DNA of 64,000 nucleotides, taken from assembly GCF_029714405.1 (NCBI RefSeq), contig NZ_CP121650.1:6329001-6393000 (forward strand). The letters run 5' to 3'. A model generated the notes under the pieces. The model did not search any database, had not been told where the DNA came from, and was given only the letters and a program-made list of their open reading frames with translations. The translations under genes were made by a program, and so were the position numbers. Every line of letters starts with the position of its first letter. Position 1 is the first letter of the stretch. This document shows, one piece after another, positions 36,093 to 43,737 of this stretch. The DNA comes from Bradyrhizobium sp. CB82. GTDB lineage: Bacteria; Pseudomonadota; Alphaproteobacteria; Rhizobiales; Xanthobacteraceae.

Positions 36093-36740
36093 TGTTGGCT
36101 CTCCGAGTTAGAAACAGCCCAGATCGTAGGTCGGCCATGTTTTTCCGTGACTTCGTGGTTGCTGGAAAGTGGTTTCAATCCGAGGTCATTTGTTTCGTCC
36201 TGGCGCGGGCGAACGAAATCTGTTCACGGGTTCGCGAACGCGAAAACAGGGCGCAAGGAAACGATCTGTGCCTCGGATATCCCGGTCCAATGCTGGTGTC
36301 CTTGTCCTCAATTGACATGGAGCTCGCTTGTCGGCACGGTTTGCATCCACGTCCATGCTGAAACGATTTACGGATCCGGCGGCGTCGACGCACAAGCGCG
36401 CAGCGTGCAGAACGACCGTCTGATTCGACGCCCCGGGCGGAACAACCGCTGAAGCTGATAGATGGCTCCATCGAGAATGGATACCGGCCGACTTAATCAC
36501 GAGATGGAGGATGATCGCGTCGCCGAGGGCCGAGAGCCGCGGCCACACACCGAGCCCAGCAACGGTGCGCCCATCATTCACCCGCCCCAAGAGGCCCCTG
36601 GCTTGTCATCCGCGCACTTCGGTTCCGGGATGGGGAAATCCGGACGTGTGAGCGCAATTGCGAATTGGATGCTGCGGGGACGCCGCATCTGGCGCGGGCA
36701 CCTCCTGCTCGATCAACTCCCCGAGGCGACCGGCGGCTCG
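36093..36740. other. Intergenic or uncertain coding stretch
   Basis: A plus-strand frame is open from 36462 into the next gene but encodes a Pro/Arg-rich, motif-free segment, and a minus-strand frame of 134 codons overlaps it. No ribosome site supports either. I see no RNA gene. Confidence 0.35.
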
Positions 36741-37226
36741 ATGGGAAACATCGAGCGCTGGTTACTCGCGTTGCTGAGCGTCCTCGTCATCGTGAGTTGC
36801 GTTTGCGCGACCATTGTCTTCACGCAGGTCACGTCGCTCAAAGCGGAGATCGCTACGCTGCAACGCGAGATCATCGCGCTCAAGCTGCGGGTAGCGAGGC
36901 TCGATCAGATCGCAAGCGCCAATGAGGCGCGCGACAAGCCAGGCGATGCGCCCAAGCCGCCGGCTGAGAATCGTCCTGACCTCGCCCTATCGCGCGAAGA
37001 GCTTCAGCTGATCCGCGACTATATCAAGCCGGCGCCAGTTGCGGGCTCCGCGACTGACTCGATCAAGGTCGGCGATCCCGTCGCGGGAGAAACCATCCCC
37101 TTCCCTTCTCCAATCACGGATAAGGTGCGTAAACTGCTTGGCGCGAGATTTACCATTCGCAACGGCGTCATCGTCATTACCCGAAACGGCAGCAATCGCG
37201 CCGATGTCGTGATCGGGCCCAATTGA
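36741..37226 (+). CDS. Membrane-anchored coiled-coil protein, hypothetical
   Basis: 161 residues from MGNIERWLLALLSVLVIVSC; the frame is open for 93 more codons upstream (from 36462), so the start is uncertain. One N-terminal membrane helix (about 6-27) is followed by a coiled coil (TSLKAEIATLQREIIALKLR to about 55), a Pro-rich linker and a C-terminal domain with LSREELQLIRDYIKPAPVAG and a hydrophobic-strand end (ARFTIRNGVIVITRNGSNRA). The latter part would lie in the periplasm. No named family recognised. Confidence 0.55.
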   Translation: MGNIERWLLALLSVLVIVSCVCATIVFTQVTSLKAEIATLQREIIALKLRVARLDQIASANEARDKPGDAPKPPAENRPDLALSREELQLIRDYIKPAPVAGSATDSIKVGDPVAGETIPFPSPITDKVRKLLGARFTIRNGVIVITRNGSNRADVVIGPN

Positions 37227-37240
37227 CGACACGCGGCAAG

Positions 37241-37321
37241 CTATGGCGGATTGTTCGGCGGCCTTTCGATGAACCTGCGACTGCCGTTGAGAAGCTCGAG
37301 GTTGTTGGCGATCACCGTCAT
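37241..37321 (-). pseudogene. Duplicate of the 3' end of the Tad TPR gene
   Basis: On the minus strand this encodes 22 residues, from VIANNLELL to ERPPNN, identical to the end of the TPR lipoprotein at 38672-39217, although about 8 of 67 bases differ. All of those differences are synonymous. An ATG two codons before the match and a TAG after it make a 26-codon ORF, with AAGAG upstream, but it most likely is a paralogue remnant rather than a gene. It lies exactly 1440 bases from the matching position in the live gene. Confidence 0.75.
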
Positions 37322-37419
37322 TTGGGGCTCTTTTCGTGATTGAATTTGTGGCCATCCCCAAGTAGCATCCTAGCATTGGAGCTTTATCGTAAATTGCCCC
37401 TAAGCAGAGGTAGAGCACA

Positions 37420-37917
37420 ATGCGTATTTTATTTCTCAGCGCGATCAGCGCTACCCTACTCGTCGGAAGCATCAGCACTACGAACGCTCAGCCGCCGCAG
37501 GAGATTGTTGGGGCCGACACGATCCAGATTCAGACCGGGCAGACGCGGACCTTTATGTTTCAGCAGTCGGTGAACAGGTTTTCGGTCTCGGCCGACGGCG
37601 TTGTGGAAGTCAGACCTGAAACCGATCGCACCTTCACCATACGTGCGATCAGCCCCGGCCAAGTCTTGATGACGGCCTATGCCCCAGACGGCCAAGTCGT
37701 CCACCGCTCCAATGTTTCCGTGGCGGACGCCGGTCACCTGGTCAAAATCTATGGCTTTGGTGGGGATACGAAGGACTATATCGGCCTTATTTGCACTGAG
37801 GCCGGTTGCGGTCGCGCCGACCCGGATATCGCGCAGAAGCCTTCTCCGCCATTGACAGCGGAGACGCAGAACAAGGGTGACCGTAACGCCGTCACAACCG
37901 CGAGGGAGGACAGGTGA
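37420..37917 (+). CDS. Orphan secretin-type N-domain protein (pilus assembly N-terminal domain), exported
   Basis: 165 residues with a signal peptide ending TNAQ (about 24). Residues 35-100 read IQIQTGQTRTFMFQQSVNRF, VVEVRPETDRTFTIRAISPG and VLMTAYAPDGQVV, the short beta domain that opens CpaC-type secretins. The BON and secretin domains are absent. The Cys-containing tail (LICTEAGCGRADPD) is unusual. It is on the strand opposite to the Tad genes. It may cap, modulate or compete with the CpaC ring; this is inference. Confidence 0.7.
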   Translation: MRILFLSAISATLLVGSISTTNAQPPQEIVGADTIQIQTGQTRTFMFQQSVNRFSVSADGVVEVRPETDRTFTIRAISPGQVLMTAYAPDGQVVHRSNVSVADAGHLVKIYGFGGDTKDYIGLICTEAGCGRADPDIAQKPSPPLTAETQNKGDRNAVTTAREDR

Positions 37918-37996
37918 GGAGGACTGGCGCTGCGGTGGGGAGCAGAGCGCACGACAGTCGGCGCGGTATTCAAACGCGGCGCCAGTAGCGCGACCG

Positions 37997-38554
37997 TTAT
38001 TTAACCTCTGCTCCGCCTCGACCAACTCGTGTCGGCCCGACCCAATTTAACAGAGCTCTGATTTCCTGCCCCACGGCGCGGAAATAGAGCAGGTGCGTGA
38101 CCGCAAAGGACAGCACGCACGTCCCTAAAATGGTCGCCAATAGGTACAGGCCGGCACCGGATGGGACCGCGAGGGGTACAAGCGATGCCTGCTTGGCGGT
38201 GGGCACGCCAGCCTGCCAGGAGAAGACCAAGAAGCCCGCATATGCCGCACTCAAGTGCGTTGCGAGCGTGAACGGGAGCCTGGATTTGGCTGCGAGCCCA
38301 AGGCAGGCAAGCAGGAAGATCGGAAGGGCAAGCCCGAACAACTGAAACCCATCCATCGCGACGAAGTAGCTCAACGTGGTGTGGCTTCGCTGAAAGATGC
38401 CGAAGATTCGGACATTGATGAACCAGAGAAGTTCGGAGCGGGGGGCGTATTCAAGCGCCCTTGCAGACAATTCGGCGCAAAGGGTGGCGGCAAAAAGCGC
38501 AGATGGTCCCAGGATTTGCAACTTGAAGAGACGGTTCATGAGACGACGTGCCAT
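37997..38554 (-). CDS. Four-helix membrane protein, hypothetical
   Basis: 185 residues with hydrophobic helices at about 15-30, 65-87, 95-115 and 130-155 (ILGPSALFAATLCAELSARA, LFGLALPIFLLACLGLAAKS, GAGLYLLATILGTCVLSFAV). No motif or family is recognised. It lies between the live TPR gene and the duplicated TPR 3' end, on the same strand as the Tad genes. A role in pilus assembly is possible but unsupported. Confidence 0.6.
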   Translation of the reverse strand: MARRLMNRLFKLQILGPSALFAATLCAELSARALEYAPRSELLWFINVRIFGIFQRSHTTLSYFVAMDGFQLFGLALPIFLLACLGLAAKSRLPFTLATHLSAAYAGFLVFSWQAGVPTAKQASLVPLAVPSGAGLYLLATILGTCVLSFAVTHLLYFRAVGQEIRALLNWVGPTRVGRGGAEVK

Positions 38555-38671
38555 ACGTCAGATACCATGCAGCGTAGCTTGCTCCAGCAATGTTTAGGAT
38601 ATGTTAAAGTTCCCCGGCCGCAAGGGGCGGCCTTCGGCCCTCGTAAAATATGAATTAAATCCGTGTCTGGA

Positions 38672-39217
38672 CTAGTTTGCTGATGGCTGGTTGTTCGGCG
38701 GTCTTTCAATGAACCGCCGGCTGCCATTGAGAAGCTCCAGGTTGTTGGCGATGACCGGGTTGCCTGGATCGAGCGAATAGGCCTGCTCGAACTTCCGCCG
38801 CGCTGCACTCAGATTGCCGCGCAGCATGTACGAATATCCTTGATCATTCAAGATTTGAACGGTTACGCCCCCGAGGCGGATCGCTTGCGCATATGCCTGG
38901 TCGGCGAGATCAAAACGACGAATCTTGTCATAACTCGCCGCCAATCCAATCCACGCCGTCACGTCCTTCGGCGATTTTTCGACGGCGTCCTTGAAATAGC
39001 GCTGGGCGAGCCCGTAATTGCCGCGGTTGTAATGTTCGAGCCCGAGCCGCACCGGCTCGTCCGAGGGGTAATATTTGACGTCGGTCGGCTCTTGCACGGG
39101 GTCGCCGCCCGGCGGGTCCACGGGGGCCACCATGGCGGCCTCCCTCACGGTGTAGTCGCACGCCGCAAGGCCGATCCCTAACCAGCAACAGGTCAGCATT
39201 AGAATCACACGCCGCAT
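38672..39217 (-). CDS. TPR lipoprotein of the Tad locus (TadD-like)
   Basis: 181 residues with a lipoprotein signal (TCCWLGIGLAAC, Cys about 19). Two to three tetratricopeptide repeats follow: PVRLGLEHYNRGNYGLAQRY, AWIGLAASYDKIRRFDLADQ and DQGYSYMLRGNLSAARRKFE. TadD-type TPR lipoproteins sit in the outer membrane and help the secretin assemble. It is the last gene of the cpaC, lipoprotein, TPR group. Fragments of a second copy lie on both sides (39275-39343 and 37241-37321). Confidence 0.82.
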   Translation of the reverse strand: MRRVILMLTCCWLGIGLAACDYTVREAAMVAPVDPPGGDPVQEPTDVKYYPSDEPVRLGLEHYNRGNYGLAQRYFKDAVEKSPKDVTAWIGLAASYDKIRRFDLADQAYAQAIRLGGVTVQILNDQGYSYMLRGNLSAARRKFEQAYSLDPGNPVIANNLELLNGSRRFIERPPNNQPSAN

Positions 39218-39274
39218 GAATCTTGTCCCCCGCCCGACTCCAGCGGACTCAATGAAATATCATCGCTGAATTAC

Positions 39275-39343
39275 TTACCATGAACCGGCAGCCAGACCTG
39301 TGGCCACACGGCAACAAGTCAGCGCCAGAAATACGCACCGCAT
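39275..39343 (-). pseudogene. Duplicate of the 5' end of the Tad TPR gene
   Basis: A 22-codon frame with GGAG ahead of its ATG reads MRCVFLALTCC...GLAAGSW and then stops. It matches the signal peptide of the TPR lipoprotein (MRRVILMLTCC...GLAACDY) except that the lipobox Cys has become Gly. The rest of the gene is gone. It is read as the other end of a decayed paralogue. Confidence 0.55.
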
Positions 39344-39410
39344 TTCTCCACCCCTGCAGCCCCCGCCCCAGCGGCAAATGCGCTTTTCGCTTCGAGGCTG
39401 ACATCGGTCT

Positions 39411-39806
39411 TTACCTAGCCGTGGCCCCGCCGACCGGAACCGCGACTGCAGGCGCTCCTGCCCCCGTTCCGCTGATGTTGATATTCTGGTTGCTCGGTGG
39501 CGGTTGGCCCATGGCGTCTCCCCCAAGGCCGATGTTGGGCAGCTGATCCACCGGCCGTGTCGTTGTGGTGTAGCGGTTCACCGCGGCGCTTGTACGTCGC
39601 GCGTCGTAGGCGAGCCTGCGGTTGCCGACATAGCGCGGCCAGGGATGGATGGTGTGGGTGACAGCGTTGACCTCTTTGGCATCGCCAGCGCTCATGGTGA
39701 TGGTGTCGGAGCGCTGGAAGTAGCGGTCGACCTCATCATGGCCGTAAAGGCCATAGCAGCCGCCCAGGGGCAGGACCGCGAGGAGTACCAGGTAACGCTT
39801 GGTCAT
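39411..39806 (-). CDS. Small Tad-locus lipoprotein (CpaD-position)
   Basis: 131 residues from MTKRYLVLLAVLPLGGCYGL, with lipobox LGGC (Cys about 17) and a GAGG site upstream. The middle reads YFQRSDTITMSAGDAKEVNA and the tail is Gly/Pro/Thr-rich. It is much shorter than typical CpaD but occupies the CpaD place directly after cpaC (12-base gap), and its RSDTITMSAGDA block resembles the CpaD start. It probably helps the secretin in the outer membrane. Confidence 0.75.
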   Translation of the reverse strand: MTKRYLVLLAVLPLGGCYGLYGHDEVDRYFQRSDTITMSAGDAKEVNAVTHTIHPWPRYVGNRRLAYDARRTSAAVNRYTTTTRPVDQLPNIGLGGDAMGQPPPSNQNINISGTGAGAPAVAVPVGGATAR

Positions 39807-39817
39807 GTCTCGCGTCC

Positions 39818-41476
39818 TCAGTTGAGGGTTTTGACGACGGGTTGTGCGGCGACAGGAGCCGCTGGGGGCGCGGCCTCGCGAACGTCCGGCGCGATAATGT
39901 GCCCATACGGCCCCTTCACGTCGCCGCCGGAATTGACGTAGTCGTCGTAACGCTTGCGGACTTCCATCTGGCCGTTGAGGAAGAAATCGACGTCGTTGGC
40001 CGGCAGGCGGGAGTCGAGCGGCGATGCTAGTTTCTGACCCGGTGCCGCCGGCGCGACCAGGCGCGGCGTCACGATAATGACGAGATCCGTTTCCTGCTGC
40101 TGGTACGACTTGCTGCTGAACAACGTTCCAAGCACAGGCACCGAACCAATCCAAGGCAATTGCGAAACGTCCTGGCGGTTGCGGGTCTGCAGCAGGCCAG
40201 CAATGGCAAAGCTCTGACCGTCGCGCAACTCGACCGTTGTGCGGGCGTCGCGGCGTGTCAACGCTGGAACCGTCGTCCCCTGGATCGTTACCGCATTGGA
40301 GAAATCGAGCTCACTGACTGATGGCTCGACCCGAAGATTGATCACGCCGCGCGACAGAACGGTGGGCACGAACGCCAGCTCAACACCGAACTTCTTGTAG
40401 TCGATCGTCACGGTCGGAAAACCGTTCGTCGTCGTGTTGGGGATCGGCACCGGGAATTCACCGCCGGCGAGGAAGCGGGCAGCATCGCCGGACAGCGTGG
40501 TCAAATTCGGCTCCGCAAGTCGGCGCGCCAACCCTTTGGTTTCCAGCGCCGAGATCAACAAGTCCACCGAGCCGCCATTGCTGGTTCGGATGATGCTGGT
40601 CAACAAGCTTCCGAACGGGGTGGGAGCTACACCGCCCGCCGAACCAATGAGTGTCCCCACAGTTCCGAGGAGCGGAAGGCTTCCCGTCGGGGGAGAACCG
40701 ACAGCGCCCCCGCCAGCACCGAGAGGACCGTTGGTGGTATTGATACCGCCAATCGGTGATCGGCCTGCCGCTGCGACCCCGCCTAGTCCCGAATTCGCAA
40801 CGTTGGTGCCATTGGCGTTCGCGGCAAACAGTTTCACGCCGAGGTCACGGCCTGCTTCCCGGCTGACCTCGAGGAAGCGCACCTCGAGCATCACCTGCTG
40901 CGGCGACGCGACACTCATGGCGTTGACGACGACGACGCCCCCTTTGGGAACGCTGCCGGTGGCAATCGACATAGCCCGCTCGGCGGCGACGGCATCCGGT
41001 GCCGTTCCGCTCAGCACGACCTGGCCCTCGGAGGAGGAGACCCGAATGCCCTGGGCGCCGGTGCTCGCTCGGATGTTCTGCTGCAGATTGCTGGTATCGA
41101 GCACGACCTCGACGTCGAGGATCCCGATCTGCTTCATCGACGAGTCGAACAGGATGACGTTGGTGGTGCCGGTCTGCTTGCCCTGAACGTAGATCAGGTG
41201 ATCGCTCAGCGACTTCACGTCGACGATGTCAGGCGAGCCCGCGACAATGGTCGCGAACGGGGCATCGACCCTGAAGGTGCGTGACTTGTTGACCACCACC
41301 TTGACCCGCTGGACGTCATTCATCTCGCTGACGAACACGCCGCCGGAGGAGGCGCCCCGGTCTGCTGCCGCCGCGCGGTCAGCGGACCCAAACAGGGCGA
41401 GCGCCGCGCCAAGAGCCATCACGCCGCAAGCGAGGGACTTCCCTACCTTATTACCCGCAACACAACCGCCACCCAT
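39818..41476 (-). CDS. cpaC: Tad/Flp pilus secretin
   Basis: 552 residues with a signal peptide ending RAAAADR (about 39). The N-terminal pilus domain (VKVVVNKSRTFRVDAPFATI) leads to a BON-like part (GIRVSSSEGQVVLSGTAPDA) and the secretin core with VMLEVRFLEVSREAGRDLGV, LAEPNLTTLSGDAARFLAGG, VELAFVPTVLS and LPWIGSVPVLGTLFSSKSYQ, ending ETDLVIIVTPRLV. A long Gly-rich insert (about 225-280) precedes the core. It forms the outer-membrane ring for the pilus. It is separated from the rest of the tad genes by an inserted acyltransferase. Confidence 0.95.
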   Translation of the reverse strand: MGGGCVAGNKVGKSLACGVMALGAALALFGSADRAAAADRGASSGGVFVSEMNDVQRVKVVVNKSRTFRVDAPFATIVAGSPDIVDVKSLSDHLIYVQGKQTGTTNVILFDSSMKQIGILDVEVVLDTSNLQQNIRASTGAQGIRVSSSEGQVVLSGTAPDAVAAERAMSIATGSVPKGGVVVVNAMSVASPQQVMLEVRFLEVSREAGRDLGVKLFAANANGTNVANSGLGGVAAAGRSPIGGINTTNGPLGAGGGAVGSPPTGSLPLLGTVGTLIGSAGGVAPTPFGSLLTSIIRTSNGGSVDLLISALETKGLARRLAEPNLTTLSGDAARFLAGGEFPVPIPNTTTNGFPTVTIDYKKFGVELAFVPTVLSRGVINLRVEPSVSELDFSNAVTIQGTTVPALTRRDARTTVELRDGQSFAIAGLLQTRNRQDVSQLPWIGSVPVLGTLFSSKSYQQQETDLVIIVTPRLVAPAAPGQKLASPLDSRLPANDVDFFLNGQMEVRKRYDDYVNSGGDVKGPYGHIIAPDVREAAPPAAPVAAQPVVKTLN

Positions 41477-41866
41477 TCGAGTTCCCCCAGCTGCGATCCA
41501 CGCCTATCCCGCAGATCCACGCACTCGATGTCCCTTAAAAGCTCCCTCCACGCACCACGTCGCAGAGCCTACAATCTGTCTCAGAACAAATCGTTACTTC
41601 GTATTTGCAACATCATCATCCCTCATGCCGTCTACTTGCAAGAAGAGACACTTACTGCAGTGCGGGAACGGCAGAGAAAACTTCGCGATGTTGCCCGTGA
41701 GCACCACTTCTCTAGGTCGCTGGAACCATTCTGCAGTGGAACCGCAGATGAGTTCCCGCTGTTGCTCCGCTACTGGGCAAGTTCCCTATCGGTTCTCCGG
41801 TAAGTCTGTTCGGACAACGGGGGGCCTGTTTTGGCCGCTTATGACTTTTGAGGACACTGATTCCCG
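41477..41866. other. Upstream region of cpaC, no gene recognised
   Basis: About 390 bases with lower GC near the middle, presumably holding the promoter of the cpaC, lipoprotein, TPR group now that it is cut off from the other tad genes. I could not pick a convincing -35/-10 pair. Plus-strand frames here are short and motif-free. Confidence 0.35.
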
Positions 41867-42010
41867 CTAGACCGGAATTTTGGTGGCCGCACTCGGCCCA
41901 TCGAGTGCCGTGCCCCAGATCGGCATCATGGTGAAGCCCGCTTGGGGCCATCACAGTCAGTGCGGCGGCTCCCGCAGTGGTGCTGGCCGTCGGCGCGGCT
42001 CGACCGCTGG
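41867..42010 (-). pseudogene. Frameshifted duplicate of the tadE 3' end
   Basis: On the minus strand the frame AGAAALTVMAP shifts by one base and continues GFTMMPIWGTALDGPSAATK ending IPV and TAG. The live TadE ends SGGSALTVTAS...GFTMLTPVIWGTAFNGPSASTQ and VPF. Bases are roughly three-quarters identical. Nothing of the 5' part of tadE is present. The fragment lies beyond the acyltransferase gene, in direct orientation to the live copy. Confidence 0.75.
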
Positions 42011-42168
42011 CGACCTGACGGCCGATCAACCGCCGCGTAAAATGGGTGTAAAAACACCCCTACCCTCCGCTCGGGAAGGCTGCCTTGTCGCGCCGAACCG
42101 ACGGCTCGGTTGTTCGGTGGTGCTAGTCTGGTGATGATTCCCATTTCGAGCACGAAAGGGACGGCAGG

Positions 42169-43293
42169 TTGGAAAGTCACCAGATCGGTCAGGGCAGCCC
42201 TATACCGCGGCCAGAGCTGAGGGCGCTAACAGGGCTTCGCGGAGTGGCGGCGACGACCGTTGCCTTGGCGCACTTCCGGCCGCTGTTGCCCTTCGATGCC
42301 CACCTCTTCTTCTTATGGCAGAATGCTGCGGTTGATTTATTCTTTTGCCTCAGCGGCTTCACGCTGTCCTACGTTTACAGCCGAGAGAATTTTCAGTTTT
42401 CAAGTTACCTGATGGCTCGCGTTGCCAGGATTTACCCTTTGTACGTCCTGACACTCATCATTGCCGGAGCGTTCTACATCTGGCCGCTGGTGATCGATCC
42501 GGTAACCTATCCGACCAGAACAGCCTTCTCCGATTTCCTGTTACAGGCGCTGATGCTGAACTGCTGGCCGGTGGTGGGCTCCTGTGTGCATTGGAATCCT
42601 CCGGCGTGGTCTATCTCTGTCGAATGGTTTTGCTACGTCCTGCTGTTTCCCTTGCTACTGCTTCAAAATGCGCCGCGCTCGACGCCGATCAAGCTGCTCT
42701 GCCTCGTCGTGCTGTCGGCCGTTTCCTACCGCCTGTTCATGGAGTATTACGACGAACGCCTGACAAACCCGGAGCTCTATGTCGCGAAGAGCCAGTGGAG
42801 CTATTGGCTAAACCTGCTCCGTGGACTTTTCGGCTTCACGGCCGGATGGATCGTCTTCGCGAGCTTTGAGAAGCGGGACGGGCTCCATACGTTCTGCACG
42901 ACGTTCTCCACCCCGATCTGGCTAGGCTTCGTTGCCATTCTCGTCCTGTGGTACTGCGGCCGCATCCACTCGCAGGCGCTGGTATTCCTCTTTCCGTTCG
43001 TGGTGCTCGCGGCGACAGATCCAGCTTCGGCTACATCGCGCCTGCTGGGATCGAGGCCGTTACACTTTCTCGGCGTCATTTCCTACTCGATCTACATGAC
43101 GCACATCATCGTGTATGCCCTGTTCATCCTTGCGCTCAAATCCAGGCCTGACACCTGGCCAATGTCCGTTTACGTGCTGCTGGTGGGGACAACGTTTCTC
43201 ATCTCAACCGGCACTTATTTCGCGATCGAGATGCCGGCGCGCAACGCCATACGCCGCCTCCAGCGCATGCGCCTCGCCCGGATAATCCCCTAA
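42169..43293 (+). CDS. Acyltransferase 3 (OafA/YrhL) family membrane protein
   Basis: 374 residues, TTG start after AAGGGA. About ten membrane helices with the family pattern: RPELRALTGLRGVAATTVAL, the His in ALAHFRPLLPF, WQNAAVDLFFCLSGFTLSYV, RVARIYPLYVLTL and, later, VISYSIYMTHIIVY. Such enzymes add acetyl or similar groups to sugars of lipopolysaccharide, capsule or glycoproteins from the membrane. It is oriented against the surrounding Tad genes and lies between tadE and a tadE fragment, so it was inserted there. It might acylate a surface glycan. Confidence 0.88.
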   Translation: MESHQIGQGSPIPRPELRALTGLRGVAATTVALAHFRPLLPFDAHLFFLWQNAAVDLFFCLSGFTLSYVYSRENFQFSSYLMARVARIYPLYVLTLIIAGAFYIWPLVIDPVTYPTRTAFSDFLLQALMLNCWPVVGSCVHWNPPAWSISVEWFCYVLLFPLLLLQNAPRSTPIKLLCLVVLSAVSYRLFMEYYDERLTNPELYVAKSQWSYWLNLLRGLFGFTAGWIVFASFEKRDGLHTFCTTFSTPIWLGFVAILVLWYCGRIHSQALVFLFPFVVLAATDPASATSRLLGSRPLHFLGVISYSIYMTHIIVYALFILALKSRPDTWPMSVYVLLVGTTFLISTGTYFAIEMPARNAIRRLQRMRLARIIP

Positions 43294-43314
43294 GTGCAGG
43301 GGGCTGGAACGGCG

Positions 43315-43737
43315 CTAGAACGGGACCTGGGTGGACGCGCTCGGCCCATTGAAGGCTGTGCCCCAGATGACCGGCGTCAGCATTGTGAAGCCCGGCTGAG
43401 ATGCCGTAACGGTAAGTGCAGAGCCTCCCGACGATATGCTCAGTGTAGGCGTGAGACCGCCGCCGTACAGGAACGGAGCGGCAGCTTGCATCTGCGCAGC
43501 AGAAAGGTATGTACCGGTACAACTCGAGGGTGACGTGCCAGGTGTCAAACCAGTGACGGCCGGCGAGTAGCATTGGATTATCATTGCCCGGGCGCCTGCA
43601 CTCGCGAGCTTGCGCAGCGATTGCATGGTGATCGCATATCGACCGAGATCGAAGATGGCGAACATCAGCAGGAACCACGGCAGGGCGACCAGGGAAAATT
43701 CCAGCGCCGCGGTCCCGCGCTGATCGAGCTTCCTCAT
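43315..43737 (-). CDS. tadE: TadE-like minor pilin
   Basis: 140 residues starting MRKLDQRGTAALEFSLVALP. The RGTAALEFSLV block with Gly before the hydrophobic helix and Glu at +5 is the TadE pseudopilin signature, processed by the CpaA prepilin peptidase. The C-terminal part (about 60-140) is a Gly/Ser/Thr-rich domain with a Cys pair in QCYSPAV and SSCTGTY. Its ATG shares a base with the tadG stop. A frameshifted second copy of its end lies at 41867-42010. Confidence 0.88.
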   Translation of the reverse strand: MRKLDQRGTAALEFSLVALPWFLLMFAIFDLGRYAITMQSLRKLASAGARAMIIQCYSPAVTGLTPGTSPSSCTGTYLSAAQMQAAAPFLYGGGLTPTLSISSGGSALTVTASQPGFTMLTPVIWGTAFNGPSASTQVPF

